The notes under the pieces were generated by a model, which was not told where the DNA came from, did not search any database, and was given only the letters and a program-made list of their open reading frames with translations. Shown here in pieces: positions 31,403 to 41,084 of a stretch of 64,000 bases of DNA. The position numbers and the translations under genes are program-made. Within the stretch, counting starts at the first letter, position 1. Each line of letters opens with the position of its first letter. Source of the stretch: Campylobacter sp. RM16189 (GTDB lineage Bacteria > Campylobacterota > Campylobacteria > Campylobacterales > Campylobacteraceae); the NCBI RefSeq assembly GCF_012978815.1, contig NZ_LIWR01000003.1, positions 62,001-126,000 of the forward strand, written 5' to 3'.

Positions 31403-32938
31403 ATGACTACATCAGATATTATCGTTTTAGACTTCGGTTCTCAATACACTCAGCTGATAGCTCGCAGATTGCGTGAGCAAGGTGTATATACGGAAATTTT
31501 GCCATTTAATGCCAAGCTTGAAGATATCAAGGCAAAAAAGCCAAAAGGTATCATTTTAAGCGGTGGTCCCGCAAGTGTATATGCAAGCGATGCTTACTTT
31601 TGCGACGAGGGTGTTTTTAAGCTAAAAGTGCCTATTCTTGGCATCTGCTACGGTATGCAGCTGATTGCTCATGTAAATAAGGCGGAGGTTGCTTTAGCTA
31701 GTCAAAAGGAGTATGGCAAGGCAGAGCTTAGCGTGATCAAAGAACACGCTTTATTTACCGGAACTCCTGAAAAACAGATAGTATGGATGAGTCATGCTGA
31801 TTATGTGAAAAATATTCCAAATGGCTTTGAGGCACTTGCTATTAGCGAAAATTCGCCTTATTGCGTATTTGGAGACGATAAACGCAAAATTTATGCACTT
31901 CAATTTCATCCAGAGGTGCAACATAGCGAATTTGGCTCACAAATTTTAAAGAATTTCGCTAAATATATCTGCGGTTGTGAAAGTACTTGGAATATGGGAA
32001 GTTTTGCTAAAATACAAATCGCAAAGATAAAAGAGCAGGTAGGAAATAAAAAGGTTCTTTGTGCTGTAAGCGGTGGCGTGGATAGCTCTGTAACCGCAGC
32101 ACTTTTAGCTAATGCGATACCTGAAAATGTAATACTTGTCTTTGTCGATAACGGACTTTTAAGAACTGGCGAAAGAGAGCAAGTGGAAGCCACTTTTAGG
32201 ACAAGGCTTGGCGTAGAGCTCGTAAGTATCGATGCTAGCAAGACTTTCCTCGAGCGACTCGCAGGTGTCACCGATCCTGAGAGAAAACGCAAAATAATAG
32301 GCGAAACTTTCATAGAAATTTTTGAAAAAGAGGCCAAAAAACACGATAATGTAAAATTCTTAGCCCAAGGCACCCTGTATACTGATATTATTGAAAGTTC
32401 TGTCGTTGGTGCCGGTAAAACTATAAAAAGTCATCATAATGTGGGAGGCTTGCCTGATTGGATGAGCTTTGAGCTAATTGAGCCTTTAAAAGAAATTTTT
32501 AAAGATGAGGTGCGCCAACTTGGGCTTGAACTTGGTTTATCTCGTGATCTTGTCTTCCGTCATCCATTCCCTGGTCCTGGACTTGCCATACGTATAATGG
32601 GAGAGGTAAATACGCCTAGCCTTGAGCTTCTTCGCAAGGCTGACGTAATACTTCGTGACGAGCTTAAATCAACAGGTTGGTATAACAAGACTTGGCAAGC
32701 GTTCTGCGTACTTCTAAATGTAAATTCAGTCGGCGTAATGGGTGACAACCGCACCTATGAAAATGCTGTTTGTATCCGCGTGGTAGATGCAAGTGACGGC
32801 ATGACGGCTAGCTTTTCAAGACTTCCTTATGATCTGCTTGAAAATATCTCTCGCCGCATTATTAACGAAGTTAACGGTATAAACCGCGTAGTTTATGATA
32901 TCAGCTCTAAACCGCCTGCAACGATTGAATGGGAGTAG
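31403..32938 (+). CDS. guaA: GMP synthase (glutamine-hydrolysing)
   Basis: Converts XMP to GMP using glutamine. 511 residues. N-terminal glutaminase with nucleophile in GICYGMQ and His-Glu in [14 protein letters not shown] pyrophosphatase loop [11 protein letters not shown]. The C-terminal dimerisation domain ends in [15 protein letters not shown] before the ATG. Follows guaB in pathway but is 30 kb away. Confidence 0.97.
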   Translation: MTTSDIIVLDFGSQYTQLIARRLREQGVYTEILPFNAKLEDIKAKKPKGIILSGGPASVYASDAYFCDEGVFKLKVPILGICYGMQLIAHVNKAEVALASQKEYGKAELSVIKEHALFTGTPEKQIVWMSHADYVKNIPNGFEALAISENSPYCVFGDDKRKIYALQFHPEVQHSEFGSQILKNFAKYICGCESTWNMGSFAKIQIAKIKEQVGNKKVLCAVSGGVDSSVTAALLANAIPENVILVFVDNGLLRTGEREQVEATFRTRLGVELVSIDASKTFLERLAGVTDPERKRKIIGETFIEIFEKEAKKHDNVKFLAQGTLYTDIIESSVVGAGKTIKSHHNVGGLPDWMSFELIEPLKEIFKDEVRQLGLELGLSRDLVFRHPFPGPGLAIRIMGEVNTPSLELLRKADVILRDELKSTGWYNKTWQAFCVLLNVNSVGVMGDNRTYENAVCIRVVDASDGMTASFSRLPYDLLENISRRIINEVNGINRVVYDISSKPPATIEWE

Positions 32939-33231
32939 AAGAAATAATTTAAAATCAAGTCTTGTTAATGATTTATAGGTTAAAAAATTCTAATAGTATT
33001 AAAATATAAAAGTCTGTCAAAAATAATAATTAAAACAATAGCCTCTATCGACTTTCCACGATAAGATATGGAATAAACTATCTGTCCTTTTGCAAAAGTT
33101 GTAAAAAGACAGATAGTTTAATTAATATATTAAGTTAGGTTTTTATGTGAGAATTGTTATTTTAATATTGATAGGGAAAATAGCGAATAGCATATAGAGT
33201 GTTTGATATTAAAATCAGGAGAGCGCGATCA
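32939..33231. other. AT-rich gap before the helicase gene
   Basis: About 290 bases with no reading frame worth noting. It contains the nested palindrome at 33074-33120 and an AGGAG ribosome site at 33217. I see no clear -10 box, transposon end or tRNA-like structure. It marks the junction between housekeeping guaA and an accessory gene. Confidence 0.5.
33074..33120. repeat. Nested palindrome: 13-base inverted repeat around a 12-base palindrome
   Basis: TAAACTATCTGTC at 33074 is perfectly reverse-complemented by GACAGATAGTTTA at 33108. Directly inside the left arm sits a second perfect palindrome CTTTTGCAAAAG (33087-33098). It could be the guaA terminator, although no T run follows at once (AATTAATATAT), or an operator for the helicase gene. 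It occurs about 110 bases before the helicase ATG. No copy is seen on the other side of the gene. Confidence 0.7.
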
Positions 33232-36200
33232 ATGGATAGTAGATTGAAAACAAAATATGTACAACACTTTTCGACAAGAATTCCTTGGAAGGACAATGAT
33301 TATACTGGAAGAATTGACGATAATCCCAAGTTTAATGTGACTGCCCAAGTAATACCTAATATTGCGGAATCAAGAGATTTAGAGTTTGAAGATGACAATA
33401 AAGGTAAAAAATATGAAAAAGTAGGCTCATTGAAAATGCAGAGTTGGATTACGGAAAATGCGGCTTTCATGAGTGATACTAAACTTTGCCTTGAAATGAA
33501 CCATCCATATAAAGAAGAGAACGAAAGGTTTAAGCATTTTACTAAAACTGATTTTGAGTTAAAACCATATTCTTTTTTGCTGCGTCCATTTTCTTGGGCT
33601 TCAAAGGAAAATGCTACAGAAAAGCAAAAATATTATAATTTTTATTTTGATTTAGAAAAGACAGAGCAAATGCTTAATTGGTCGAGTGCATGGGTATCAC
33701 ATGGCGAGTCTCAAAAAGGGATTTTTGAATATTTTTTTTCAGGGATTAGTCCAAATAATTCGCTGATTTTTCCTTACTACAAACAAGTACCATTTATTGA
33801 AGACAATAGGCGTGTGATTGCCGGAATAGGGAATATCGTATCGAATATAGAACTTCAGGAATATTCATCGGATGGAAGCAGCGAAGAAAAGAACTATATT
33901 TGGGAAACAAATGTGGCTCACTCTATAAGAAATGATGGTAAAGAAGGCTTTTTAATGCCTTATCATGAAATATTAGACTATACTCAAAGTCATCCTGATT
34001 TTGATATGGAAAGCATTACATTATTTGAACCGGCAGGTTTTAGAGAAGAGTTTTCATATACAGCAGAATGGGTTAGCTATGATGCGGCAATTGATATTCT
34101 AAATCAAGCAAAAACTGTATTAAAAAATATAGCCGAACTTAATCTCAAAAAAGCTAATCATAAATGGGTTAATATGCAACTTAAATATATTGATATTCAA
34201 TTAGAAAGAATTTGGAATCAGCGTGGAATATTTCCGGGACTTGGCTCTATGCTCTCAGCTTTTGGCTTAAGATACGGATTTGATATTGCAAAATATATCG
34301 ATACATCTACTAATGATTTGATTTCAGAATTGAAATTGTATTTTATGGGAGATAAGATAACGGAGGATGAAGAATTAGATGAAAGCTTGGCTGAAAATGA
34401 AGATGAATTTTACGGCTTGTTAAAAGATGAAGTAAGAGTACAATATTTCGAACTGTTGTCTCGATTAAATCTTTCGGTTGAACAGTCTATTTATGCATGG
34501 AACAAGTTAAAGTGTAAATCTGAAGAAATTTTGAACAATCCCTATCTCCTATATGAATTGACAAGAAAAGAAGAAGAGAGTATTCAGATTGCTATTTCTC
34601 AAATCGACAATGCAATGTTTGTTAATCCACTGGTAATAAATAAGTATCCGCTTGAGAACCCGATTAAAATGAGAACAGAAGGTGATAAACGCCGATTTAG
34701 AGCAATGGTGATATATGTTTTGGAAAAAGCTGCGGCTACTGGACATACTTTACTTAGTTATGATCAAACGGTTGAAGAAATCAATAAACTTCCATTAGAT
34801 AATAAAACTGATTTTAAAACAGAGAAAATTGAAGGTGTTGTTAACTTTTTAAACAAAGGTGAATTGTATGTTGATGAGGAAAATACATATATTAAATTGA
34901 AAGAATATCAAATTTATAAGGAATTAGTGGTTAACGTAGTCAAAAATCGTTTGAAAGACGGTTTGTCAAAGAAACAGAACTGGCGGAAGATTATTGATGA
35001 CCAATTTGGAGAGCTGGAGAAAAATAATGAAGAAAATGATAAACTAGCTCGTGAGGAGAAGGCGACGGCATTAGGAATTCTTGAAGCATCTAGGATATCT
35101 GTCTTATTAGGAAGAGCCGGAACGGGCAAAACATCGGCATTGGGTATTTTTGCTTCTTCTGAAGAGATTAAAACCGGTGGAGTATTAGCGCTGACTCCTA
35201 CAGGTAAAGCGAGAGTACAGCTTGAGAACTCATTTAAGAAAAATGGAGTGAATGCTGAATTTATGACTGTGGCACAATTTCTTACTCGTTCAAAGGGTTT
35301 CAATTGGAATACGATGACGTATAAAATGCCAACAGAACCAAGTTCCAGTATTGCTAAGACGGTAATTATTGATGAAAGTTCAATGTTGACGGAGAATATG
35401 TTTGCCGGTATATTAAAATTGGTTGGTACGCATGCAGTCAGAATTATTTTTATAGGGGATCCTAATCAATTGCCTCCCATAGGAGCGGGACGTCCATTTG
35501 TAGATTTAATCCATTATTTGGAAGGCTACTATCCTAAAAATGTTGCAAAATTAAAAACGGAGATGAGGCAGGGAGCGGGTGGAGATGACTTGATATTTGC
35601 TCAAATATTTTCCAACGCAGATTCTATCGATAAGGATCTAATTTATCGTATTCAAAATAATGAAATAGATAGTCGTTTTCAATTTGTTCAATATACTGAT
35701 TTAGAAGATCTGAAAAAAGTTTTATTTGAAAAAATACCACAAATTGCAAATATGGATGATGAAGATGATATTGATGGATTTAACATTAGTTTAGGTGCTA
35801 CAATAGATAAGTATACCAATTATCCGACCGGCAAATATATAGAAAATTGGCAGATTTTATCTGCAACTAAATTTATTGGGGTAGGGAGTTGTTTTTTAAA
35901 TAGTCTGATTCACGAAAAATATCGCAAACATATTGTTGATGAATGGAATAAATATTGGTATTCAAAATATAGCCCTCAATCGATTCAAAACATAGTATAT
36001 GGAGACAAAATCATATCAAATGTAAATGGCGAACGCTGCTATTGGGATGGTTCATCTGGAAAGGCATATGTAGCAAACGGTGAAATTGGAATCATGTCAA
36101 ATTATCCAGGACATTACGGTAAGAATGATAAGAATACGAAGTGGTATAAATTCCGCTTTGCTTCCTTTGAGGGAAAAGAATTTTCCTATTTGAAAGATGA

Positions 36201-36879
36201 TTTTGGTGGAGATAATAGTGATTCCGAGCTAGAACTTGCATATGCTCTAACTGTCCATAAATCACAGGGTTCCGGTTTTGGAAAAACCATAGTAATTATA
36301 AACGGAAAAAGTTTATTTATCACAAAGGAACTATTATATACCGCATTTTCCCGTCAAAAGGAAAAATTAGTGATCATAAGTGATCTACCCGTCGAAGAAT
36401 TAATTCGGTATGCCAATGATTGGTATTCCGATACCAAACAAAGATATACAGATTTATTCGAAACTCCAAATATTACGGAGATAAATATCGGAAAGCAGAA
36501 ACGATACTTTGCAGAAAATCTGATTCATAAAACAAGTCGAGGTGAAATGGTTAGATCAAAGTCTGAGGTAATAGTTGCTAATATTTTAAATAAAATTAAA
36601 GTTGATTATTTATACGAGGAGCCATTAAATGTTAATGGCAAAATTTATGTCCCTGATTTTACTCTAAATTATGAAGGAAAAACTGCTTATCTTGAACATC
36701 TTGGAATGTTAAGTGATTTATCATACAGAAAGCGTTGGGAAGAGAAAAAAGTAAATTATGAAAGCGAAGGTATATCAGAAATTAAAGGGAATTTAATAAT
36801 TACTAAAGATGGATTAGACGGGAGCATAGACGCAGAATTAATAGAGAATAAAATTAGAACATGGATGGCGGACATTTGA
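33232..36879 (+). CDS. Large RecD-like SF1 helicase with C-terminal nuclease domain
   Basis: 1215 residues from the ATG at 33232; AGGAG at 33217 supports it over a GTG at 33199. The N-terminal 300 residues (RIPWKDNDYTG, ENAAFM, KPYSFLLRPF) form a region I do not recognise with certainty. A helical region with RIWNQRGIFPGLGSML precedes the helicase: Walker A GRAGTGKT at 627-634, Walker B DESSML at 714, GDPNQLPPIGAG at 742, and YALTVHKSQGSGF at 1004. The C-terminus fits a PD-(D/E)xK-type nuclease: RSKSE (Glu1112), PDF (Asp1142), YLEH (Glu1155). It stands alone with gene-poor flanks, so transfer is likely. Anti-phage or DNA-processing role is inference. Confidence 0.85.
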   Translation: MDSRLKTKYVQHFSTRIPWKDNDYTGRIDDNPKFNVTAQVIPNIAESRDLEFEDDNKGKKYEKVGSLKMQSWITENAAFMSDTKLCLEMNHPYKEENERFKHFTKTDFELKPYSFLLRPFSWASKENATEKQKYYNFYFDLEKTEQMLNWSSAWVSHGESQKGIFEYFFSGISPNNSLIFPYYKQVPFIEDNRRVIAGIGNIVSNIELQEYSSDGSSEEKNYIWETNVAHSIRNDGKEGFLMPYHEILDYTQSHPDFDMESITLFEPAGFREEFSYTAEWVSYDAAIDILNQAKTVLKNIAELNLKKANHKWVNMQLKYIDIQLERIWNQRGIFPGLGSMLSAFGLRYGFDIAKYIDTSTNDLISELKLYFMGDKITEDEELDESLAENEDEFYGLLKDEVRVQYFELLSRLNLSVEQSIYAWNKLKCKSEEILNNPYLLYELTRKEEESIQIAISQIDNAMFVNPLVINKYPLENPIKMRTEGDKRRFRAMVIYVLEKAAATGHTLLSYDQTVEEINKLPLDNKTDFKTEKIEGVVNFLNKGELYVDEENTYIKLKEYQIYKELVVNVVKNRLKDGLSKKQNWRKIIDDQFGELEKNNEENDKLAREEKATALGILEASRISVLLGRAGTGKTSALGIFASSEEIKTGGVLALTPTGKARVQLENSFKKNGVNAEFMTVAQFLTRSKGFNWNTMTYKMPTEPSSSIAKTVIIDESSMLTENMFAGILKLVGTHAVRIIFIGDPNQLPPIGAGRPFVDLIHYLEGYYPKNVAKLKTEMRQGAGGDDLIFAQIFSNADSIDKDLIYRIQNNEIDSRFQFVQYTDLEDLKKVLFEKIPQIANMDDEDDIDGFNISLGATIDKYTNYPTGKYIENWQILSATKFIGVGSCFLNSLIHEKYRKHIVDEWNKYWYSKYSPQSIQNIVYGDKIISNVNGERCYWDGSSGKAYVANGEIGIMSNYPGHYGKNDKNTKWYKFRFASFEGKEFSYLKDDFGGDNSDSELELAYALTVHKSQGSGFGKTIVIINGKSLFITKELLYTAFSRQKEKLVIISDLPVEELIRYANDWYSDTKQRYTDLFETPNITEINIGKQKRYFAENLIHKTSRGEMVRSKSEVIVANILNKIKVDYLYEEPLNVNGKIYVPDFTLNYEGKTAYLEHLGMLSDLSYRKRWEEKKVNYESEGISEIKGNLIITKDGLDGSIDAELIENKIRTWMADI

Positions 36880-37347
36880 CTCTTTCTGCGTTACTAAAAT
36901 TTTATATTGATGCTGTTTTTACAAAATATTCTGAGTAGTAACATAAAGTTATGAAGGCTGTTTATGAGATAGAAGTGCCATCTTAGACATTACTTTGGAT
37001 GAATTATAAATGATAAAAAATATCAAAAAATGATATGGAGTACAAGCTAAATAGGCAATTTTATTTTTTAGGCTAATCTACACTATTTGAAATTATGAAT
37101 TCCAAAAAAAATATAAAAAAGAACTTAAACTAGATGGATTTGTCGGTATTCGGTAAGCACAAGACTTTAACTTTAAACTGGTTTATGTATTGAATAGTAG
37201 AAGAGTAGGAGTAATTTATATAATTTACTAAATTTTAAAATCCAGCTTCTTTTATAAAATGTAAATAAATATCAATTCATTGATCTAAATCTACAAAAAT
37301 ATTTTTAAATCACACTATAATTGTCCGAAATTACCAAAGGGATAAAA
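36880..37347. other. Non-coding or decayed stretch after the helicase gene
   Basis: About 470 bases, very AT-rich, with stops in all frames. A few short frames read like protein fragments, for example KELKLDGFVGI around 37118 and CDRSAILDITLDEL around 36960, which may be remnants of a lost gene such as a transposase or defence partner. This is only an impression. No inverted repeats of note. Confidence 0.35.
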
Positions 37348-37986
37348 ATGCCAAAAATATACAATATTAAAGATGAAATTTATTTCCAAAGCGGCGGCAT
37401 AGTAAGCCAAAGGCTATTTTCAAGCAAAAATTTAGATATAGATTTGTTTGCTCTTGACAAGGATGAAGAGCTTGATAAGGAGAAGAGGTTTGGTGATTCG
37501 CTGGCTTGGGTTTTAGAAGGAGAAATTTCACTTTTTTACAAAGATGAAAAATTTGATCTAAAGCAAAACGGCGGCTTTCTTATAGCCAAAAATTATTGGC
37601 GTAAATTTGAGACTAAAGAGAAAACTAAGATGATCTTAATAAATTTAAAGGAGAACGTGATGATAAATCATTTACCAAAGGCTGAAATTTTTAGTTTGGC
37701 AGATGCGATAGAGTATCAAGAGGGCAAGGTCGTAAGTAAAACTCTTGTAAAAAACGAAAACGGCACTATGACTCTGATGAGTTTTGACGGTGCGCAAGGA
37801 CTTTCAACGCATGCTGCACCTGGTGATGCTCTTTTGGTGGCTCTTGATGGCGAGTTGGAGCTTACTATAGCTGATGAAAAATTTGATATAAAATCAGGCG
37901 ATAGTATCGTAATGCCAGGAAAGATACCGCATGCTTTAAAAATAAAAGATAAATTTAAGATGTTGTTAATAGTTACTAGAGATTAA
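37348..37986 (+). CDS. Two-domain cupin protein
   Basis: 212 residues from the ATG at 37348, which has AAAGGGA just upstream; an in-frame TTG at 37321 lacks a site. The N-half has a degenerate cupin (WVLEGEISLFYKDEKFDLKQNGGFLI). The C-half is a fuller cupin: GLSTHAAPGDALLVALDGELELTI, then GDSIVMPGKIPHALKI with a His in each motif for metal. Function unknown; may bind a small molecule or metal. It stands alone after the accessory region. Confidence 0.8.
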   Translation: MPKIYNIKDEIYFQSGGIVSQRLFSSKNLDIDLFALDKDEELDKEKRFGDSLAWVLEGEISLFYKDEKFDLKQNGGFLIAKNYWRKFETKEKTKMILINLKENVMINHLPKAEIFSLADAIEYQEGKVVSKTLVKNENGTMTLMSFDGAQGLSTHAAPGDALLVALDGELELTIADEKFDIKSGDSIVMPGKIPHALKIKDKFKMLLIVTRD

Positions 37987-38009
37987 TTCTACGCCGCAAT
38001 TGATTTTGG

Positions 38010-38015
38010 TATAAT
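38010..38015 (+). promoter_or_regulatory. -10 box (TATAAT) for the YjbR-like gene
   Basis: Perfect TATAAT 26 bases before the ATG at 38041, in the gap after the cupin gene. It probably drives the overlapping YjbR-like and glycosylase genes. Confidence 0.55.
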
Positions 38016-38040
38016 CCATTCAAAAAATTGAAAGCGGCAG

Positions 38041-38418
38041 ATGGGCGGTAGAAATTTAAAAGATAAGATAGTGTCGTATATCGAGGACAAATTTAATATC
38101 GCCCCTGAATTTATATTCCAAAGAAGCCCTAAAATAGCCATTTTTAGACATCCGAAAAATAAAAAATGGTTTGCCGCTCTCCTGCCCGTAGATGCCAAAA
38201 AACTAAATGAGAAAATTGCTAAGAAATATAGCGCCGAATTGAATATATTAAACTTAAAATGCGATCCGTCTCTTGCCTATATTCTTTGTGATAATGAGCG
38301 CATAATGCCCGCTTATCATATGAATAAAAAGCACTGGATAAGTATAAATTTAGATAGCGAAATTTCAGCAGAGCAAATTTTTGATCTCATAGATCAAAGT
38401 TTCGAGCTAACAAGATGA
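38041..38418 (+). CDS. MmcQ/YjbR family protein
   Basis: 125 residues. The CyaY-like fold of this family is indicated by FRHPKNKKWFAALLPVD, LNLKCDPSLAYIL, IMPAYHMNKKHWISINLD and the closing LIDQSFEL. YjbR-like proteins are small DNA-binding or unknown-function proteins. Overlaps the next gene by 4 bases. Confidence 0.8.
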   Translation: MGGRNLKDKIVSYIEDKFNIAPEFIFQRSPKIAIFRHPKNKKWFAALLPVDAKKLNEKIAKKYSAELNILNLKCDPSLAYILCDNERIMPAYHMNKKHWISINLDSEISAEQIFDLIDQSFELTR

Positions 38419-38921
38419 ATAGTTTGCTCACGCATCCATTTAAGCCGATTTTTGACAAAAACTCTAAAATTCTAATCTTAGGCTCATTTCCTTCGGTTGC
38501 TTCAAGAGAGCAGGGATTTTACTATGCCAATCCTCAAAATCGTTTTTGGAGAGTGCTTGCGGCAGTTTTAGATTGTCAGCTTCCAAAAAATACCGATGAG
38601 AAAATAGAATTGTTAATAAAGCATAAGATTGCAATTTATGACGCGGCTCTTGTTTGTGAAATAACTGGTTCAAGTGATGCCAAAATGACTAAGATAGGCC
38701 CGTCAAATTTAGAGCCTATATTTGAAGTTGCGAGCATTTCTCAAGTGTTTACAAATGGCAATAAGGCTTATGAAATTTCTAAAAAATTTCAAAATGAGCA
38801 GATTTTAAAAGCCACTAAAAAAGAGATCATAAAACTTCCTTCAACAAGTCCTGCAAATGCAAAATTTAGCCTTGAGAGGTTACTTATAAGCTGGAGCGAG
38901 ATAGGTAAAATTTTGATATAA
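38415..38921 (+). CDS. DNA-deoxyinosine glycosylase (uracil-DNA glycosylase superfamily)
   Basis: 168 residues. Motif 1 ILGSFPSVASREQGFYYANPQNRFWR and motif 2 LPSTSPANAKFS mark the hypoxanthine-removing branch of the UDG superfamily, which excises deaminated adenine from DNA. Catalytic Asn is expected in the YYANPQN segment. ATG overlaps the YjbR-like stop. The hemD promoter lies at its 3' end. Confidence 0.87.
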   Translation: MNSLLTHPFKPIFDKNSKILILGSFPSVASREQGFYYANPQNRFWRVLAAVLDCQLPKNTDEKIELLIKHKIAIYDAALVCEITGSSDAKMTKIGPSNLEPIFEVASISQVFTNGNKAYEISKKFQNEQILKATKKEIIKLPSTSPANAKFSLERLLISWSEIGKILI

Positions 38922-38922
38922 T
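38917..38922 (+). promoter_or_regulatory. -10 box (TATAAT) for hemD
   Basis: TATAAT spanning the glycosylase stop codon, 24 bases before the hemD ATG. Confidence 0.5.
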
Positions 38923-38945
38923 CAAACAAAGTTAAAAGGTCTGCA

Positions 38946-39590
38946 ATGCCTAGAATTTTCTTAGTTTCTAACACAAAGAGTAGCGATAAAGAGATAATAA
39001 ATCTAAATCTTAGCGAGATTGAATTTTTAGAATTTAATCTGAATTTAGCTGTTTTTGAGGTGCTTGTAGTTACATCTAAAAATTCAATAAGCGCTTTAAA
39101 ATTTAACGATATAAATATTGAAAAAAATATTGCAGTTTATGCCATCGGAGAGCCTTGCGCGAAAGCCGCCAAAGAGGTTGGATTTGAGAAAATTTATACA
39201 GCACAAAACTCTCACGGAAACGAATTTGCTTACGAGATTGCACCTTTAATACAAGGCAAAAAAGCCCTATTTTTAAGAGCTAAAAAGACCGCCTCAAGAG
39301 TGGGTGAAATTTTAAGAGAAAATGGATGTGATATAACCCAGGTAATAGCTTATCAAAATGCGTGTAAAAGGGTAGGAGTAGAGCATAAACCAGAATCAAA
39401 CTCCATCTTGATATTTACCGCTCCTTCAGCTGTGAATAATTTCATATTAAATTTTGGCTGGGACGATAGCTATAAAGCCGTCAGTATAGGCAAAACCACA
39501 AGCGGTGAGCTCATGAAATTCACAAAGCCCATAACTAGCGAAATTCAAAGCGTGGATTACTGCATAGAGCTTGCTAAAACATTACTTTAA
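38946..39590 (+). CDS. hemD: Uroporphyrinogen-III synthase
   Basis: Closes hydroxymethylbilane to uroporphyrinogen III in heme synthesis. 214 residues. HemD varies greatly; supports are TSKNSISAL, AIGEPCAKAAKEVG, ALFLRAKKTASRVGEILRENG and IFTAPSAVNNF, which is the two-lobed fold with the conserved FTSP-like text. The 3' end is followed directly by the 6S RNA gene. Confidence 0.88.
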   Translation: MPRIFLVSNTKSSDKEIINLNLSEIEFLEFNLNLAVFEVLVVTSKNSISALKFNDINIEKNIAVYAIGEPCAKAAKEVGFEKIYTAQNSHGNEFAYEIAPLIQGKKALFLRAKKTASRVGEILRENGCDITQVIAYQNACKRVGVEHKPESNSILIFTAPSAVNNFILNFGWDDSYKAVSIGKTTSGELMKFTKPITSEIQSVDYCIELAKTLL

Positions 39591-39602
39591 GCAAAATCAC
39601 TA

Positions 39603-39608
39603 TATAAT
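39603..39608 (+). promoter_or_regulatory. -10 box (TATAAT) for the 6S RNA
   Basis: Perfect TATAAT ending about 7 bases before the predicted 5' end of the RNA at about 39615. Fits a strong sigma-70 promoter. Confidence 0.6.
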
Positions 39609-39614
39609 TTAATT

Positions 39615-39805
39615 GCCTGAGTGATTCGGCAGTGTATTTTTTTGGGTCCAACACATTAGTATTGGCGAAGATGTGCGGTATCTGTGTGATGTGGCTTTGC
39701 CTGAACGCCCAAAAAGCGCGAGAAGTTGCAACCTAAAGGAGATCGCCTATTTGCAAGGTTGGCTTTAGTTTTAGGGCCACTTACTTACACACCGCTCACT
39801 TGGGT
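39615..39805 (+). ncRNA. ssrS: 6S RNA (purD RNA motif)
   Basis: About 190 bases between hemD and purD with no fitting protein start. The ends pair: CCTGAGTGA at 39616-39624 with TCACTTGGG at 39796-39804 (two wobbles), continued by CGG with CCG and GTGT with ACAC. An internal hairpin CAACCT/AGGTTG lies at about 39729-39762. A long closing stem with an opened middle is the 6S design, mimicking an open promoter to hold RNA polymerase. The conserved purD motif of Campylobacterota, upstream of purD, was later recognised as 6S RNA. Boundaries are by pairing, within a few bases. Confidence 0.8.
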
Positions 39806-39824
39806 ATTAAAATTTGGAGCTACT

Positions 39825-41084
39825 ATGAATATCCTTATAATCGGAAACGGCGGACGAGAGTATGCAATCGCACTTAAGCTAAAAAGCGAAAAAAACGTAT
39901 CAAATTTATATTTTGCACCTGGAAACGGTGCCACTTCAAAACTCGGAAAAAACTTAAAAGTCAAAGATTATCACGAACTGGCGAATTTTGCTAAAGAAAA
40001 TAATATTACTTTAACTATTGTAGGCCCGGAAGCTCCGCTTAGTGAAGGAGTGGTGGATATTTTTAAAGAGCATGGACTTTTGATATTTGGACCTAGCAAA
40101 AGTGCCGCTAGACTTGAAGGCTCAAAGGCCTTTATGAAGGACTTTTTAGCAAGAAACGGTATAAAGACGGCAAGATATCTAAATACTAATGATTTTAATG
40201 AGGCAAGCCAGTTTATAGACTCACTAAACGCTCCTATCGTAGTAAAGGCTGATGGGTTATGTGCAGGAAAGGGCGTAATAATCGCAAAAACCAAAGAAGA
40301 GGCAAAATCCAGTGCAAAAGAGATGCTTAGTGGAGAGAGTTTTGGAGATGCCGGCAAATGCGTAGTAGTAGAGGAATTTTTAGACGGATTTGAATTAAGT
40401 TTCTTTGCGATCTGTGATGGAGAAAATTTTGTAAGCTTGCCTGTGGCTCAAGATCATAAAAGATTGCTTGATAATGATGAGGGGCCGAATACAGGCGGGA
40501 TGGGCGCATACGCTCCAAGTCCATTAGCGACAACTAAACTCATAAAACAAGTAGAAGAAGAGGTCGTAAAGCCTACTTTAAAAGGCATGAAATCAGAAGG
40601 CAATCCTTTTTGTGGAGTGCTTTTTGTAGGGCTTATGGTGGTAAATAATGAGCCTTACGTGCTAGAATTTAACGTGCGCTTTGGAGACCCAGAGTGTGAA
40701 GTATTGATGCCATTGATAGATGGAAATTTAAGTGAAATTTTACTAAATGCCGCAAAAGGTGAACTAAAAGAGGTAAAGCTAAAGAATGAATTTGCGGTCG
40801 GAGTTGTAATGGCTAGTAAAAACTATCCATATTCAAGCACGCCAAAAGCCAAGATAGAAGTTTTAAAAGTGCCTCAAAACTCTCATATCGCATATGCTGG
40901 AGTTAGTGAAGAAAATGGTGAAATTTATGCAGACGGAGGCAGAGTACTAGTGTGTGTAGGTGTTGCTAAAAGCATAAAAGAGGCCAGAGATAGAGCTTAT
41001 GAGCTTTGCGAAAATGTCAAATTTCAAGGCTCTCAATACCGAAAAGATATAGCTTGGCAGATGCTTGGTAAAGATAAAAAATGA
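39825..41084 (+). CDS. purD: Phosphoribosylamine--glycine ligase
   Basis: Second step of purine synthesis, ATP-grasp ligase. 419 residues from the ATG at 39825, with GGAG at 39816. A longer frame reaching 39726 runs through the 6S RNA and adds text unlike PurD. N-terminus [19 protein letters not shown], then [13 protein letters not shown]-grasp [14 protein letters not shown] and [24 protein letters not shown] metal site. Overlaps the RDD gene by 4 bases. Confidence 0.96.
   Translation: MNILIIGNGGREYAIALKLKSEKNVSNLYFAPGNGATSKLGKNLKVKDYHELANFAKENNITLTIVGPEAPLSEGVVDIFKEHGLLIFGPSKSAARLEGSKAFMKDFLARNGIKTARYLNTNDFNEASQFIDSLNAPIVVKADGLCAGKGVIIAKTKEEAKSSAKEMLSGESFGDAGKCVVVEEFLDGFELSFFAICDGENFVSLPVAQDHKRLLDNDEGPNTGGMGAYAPSPLATTKLIKQVEEEVVKPTLKGMKSEGNPFCGVLFVGLMVVNNEPYVLEFNVRFGDPECEVLMPLIDGNLSEILLNAAKGELKEVKLKNEFAVGVVMASKNYPYSSTPKAKIEVLKVPQNSHIAYAGVSEENGEIYADGGRVLVCVGVAKSIKEARDRAYELCENVKFQGSQYRKDIAWQMLGKDKK

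Noticed and set aside
33087..33098. CRISPR repeat or integrase attachment site
   Set aside because: Single copy, no spacers, no integrase or tRNA beside it.
32939..37347. Complete transposon or prophage around the helicase
   Set aside because: No transposase, integrase, structural phage gene or terminal repeat on both sides.
39726..39824. N-terminal extension of purD
   Set aside because: Overlaps the paired 3' half of the 6S RNA, has no PurD similarity, and a well-placed GGAG precedes the ATG at 39825.
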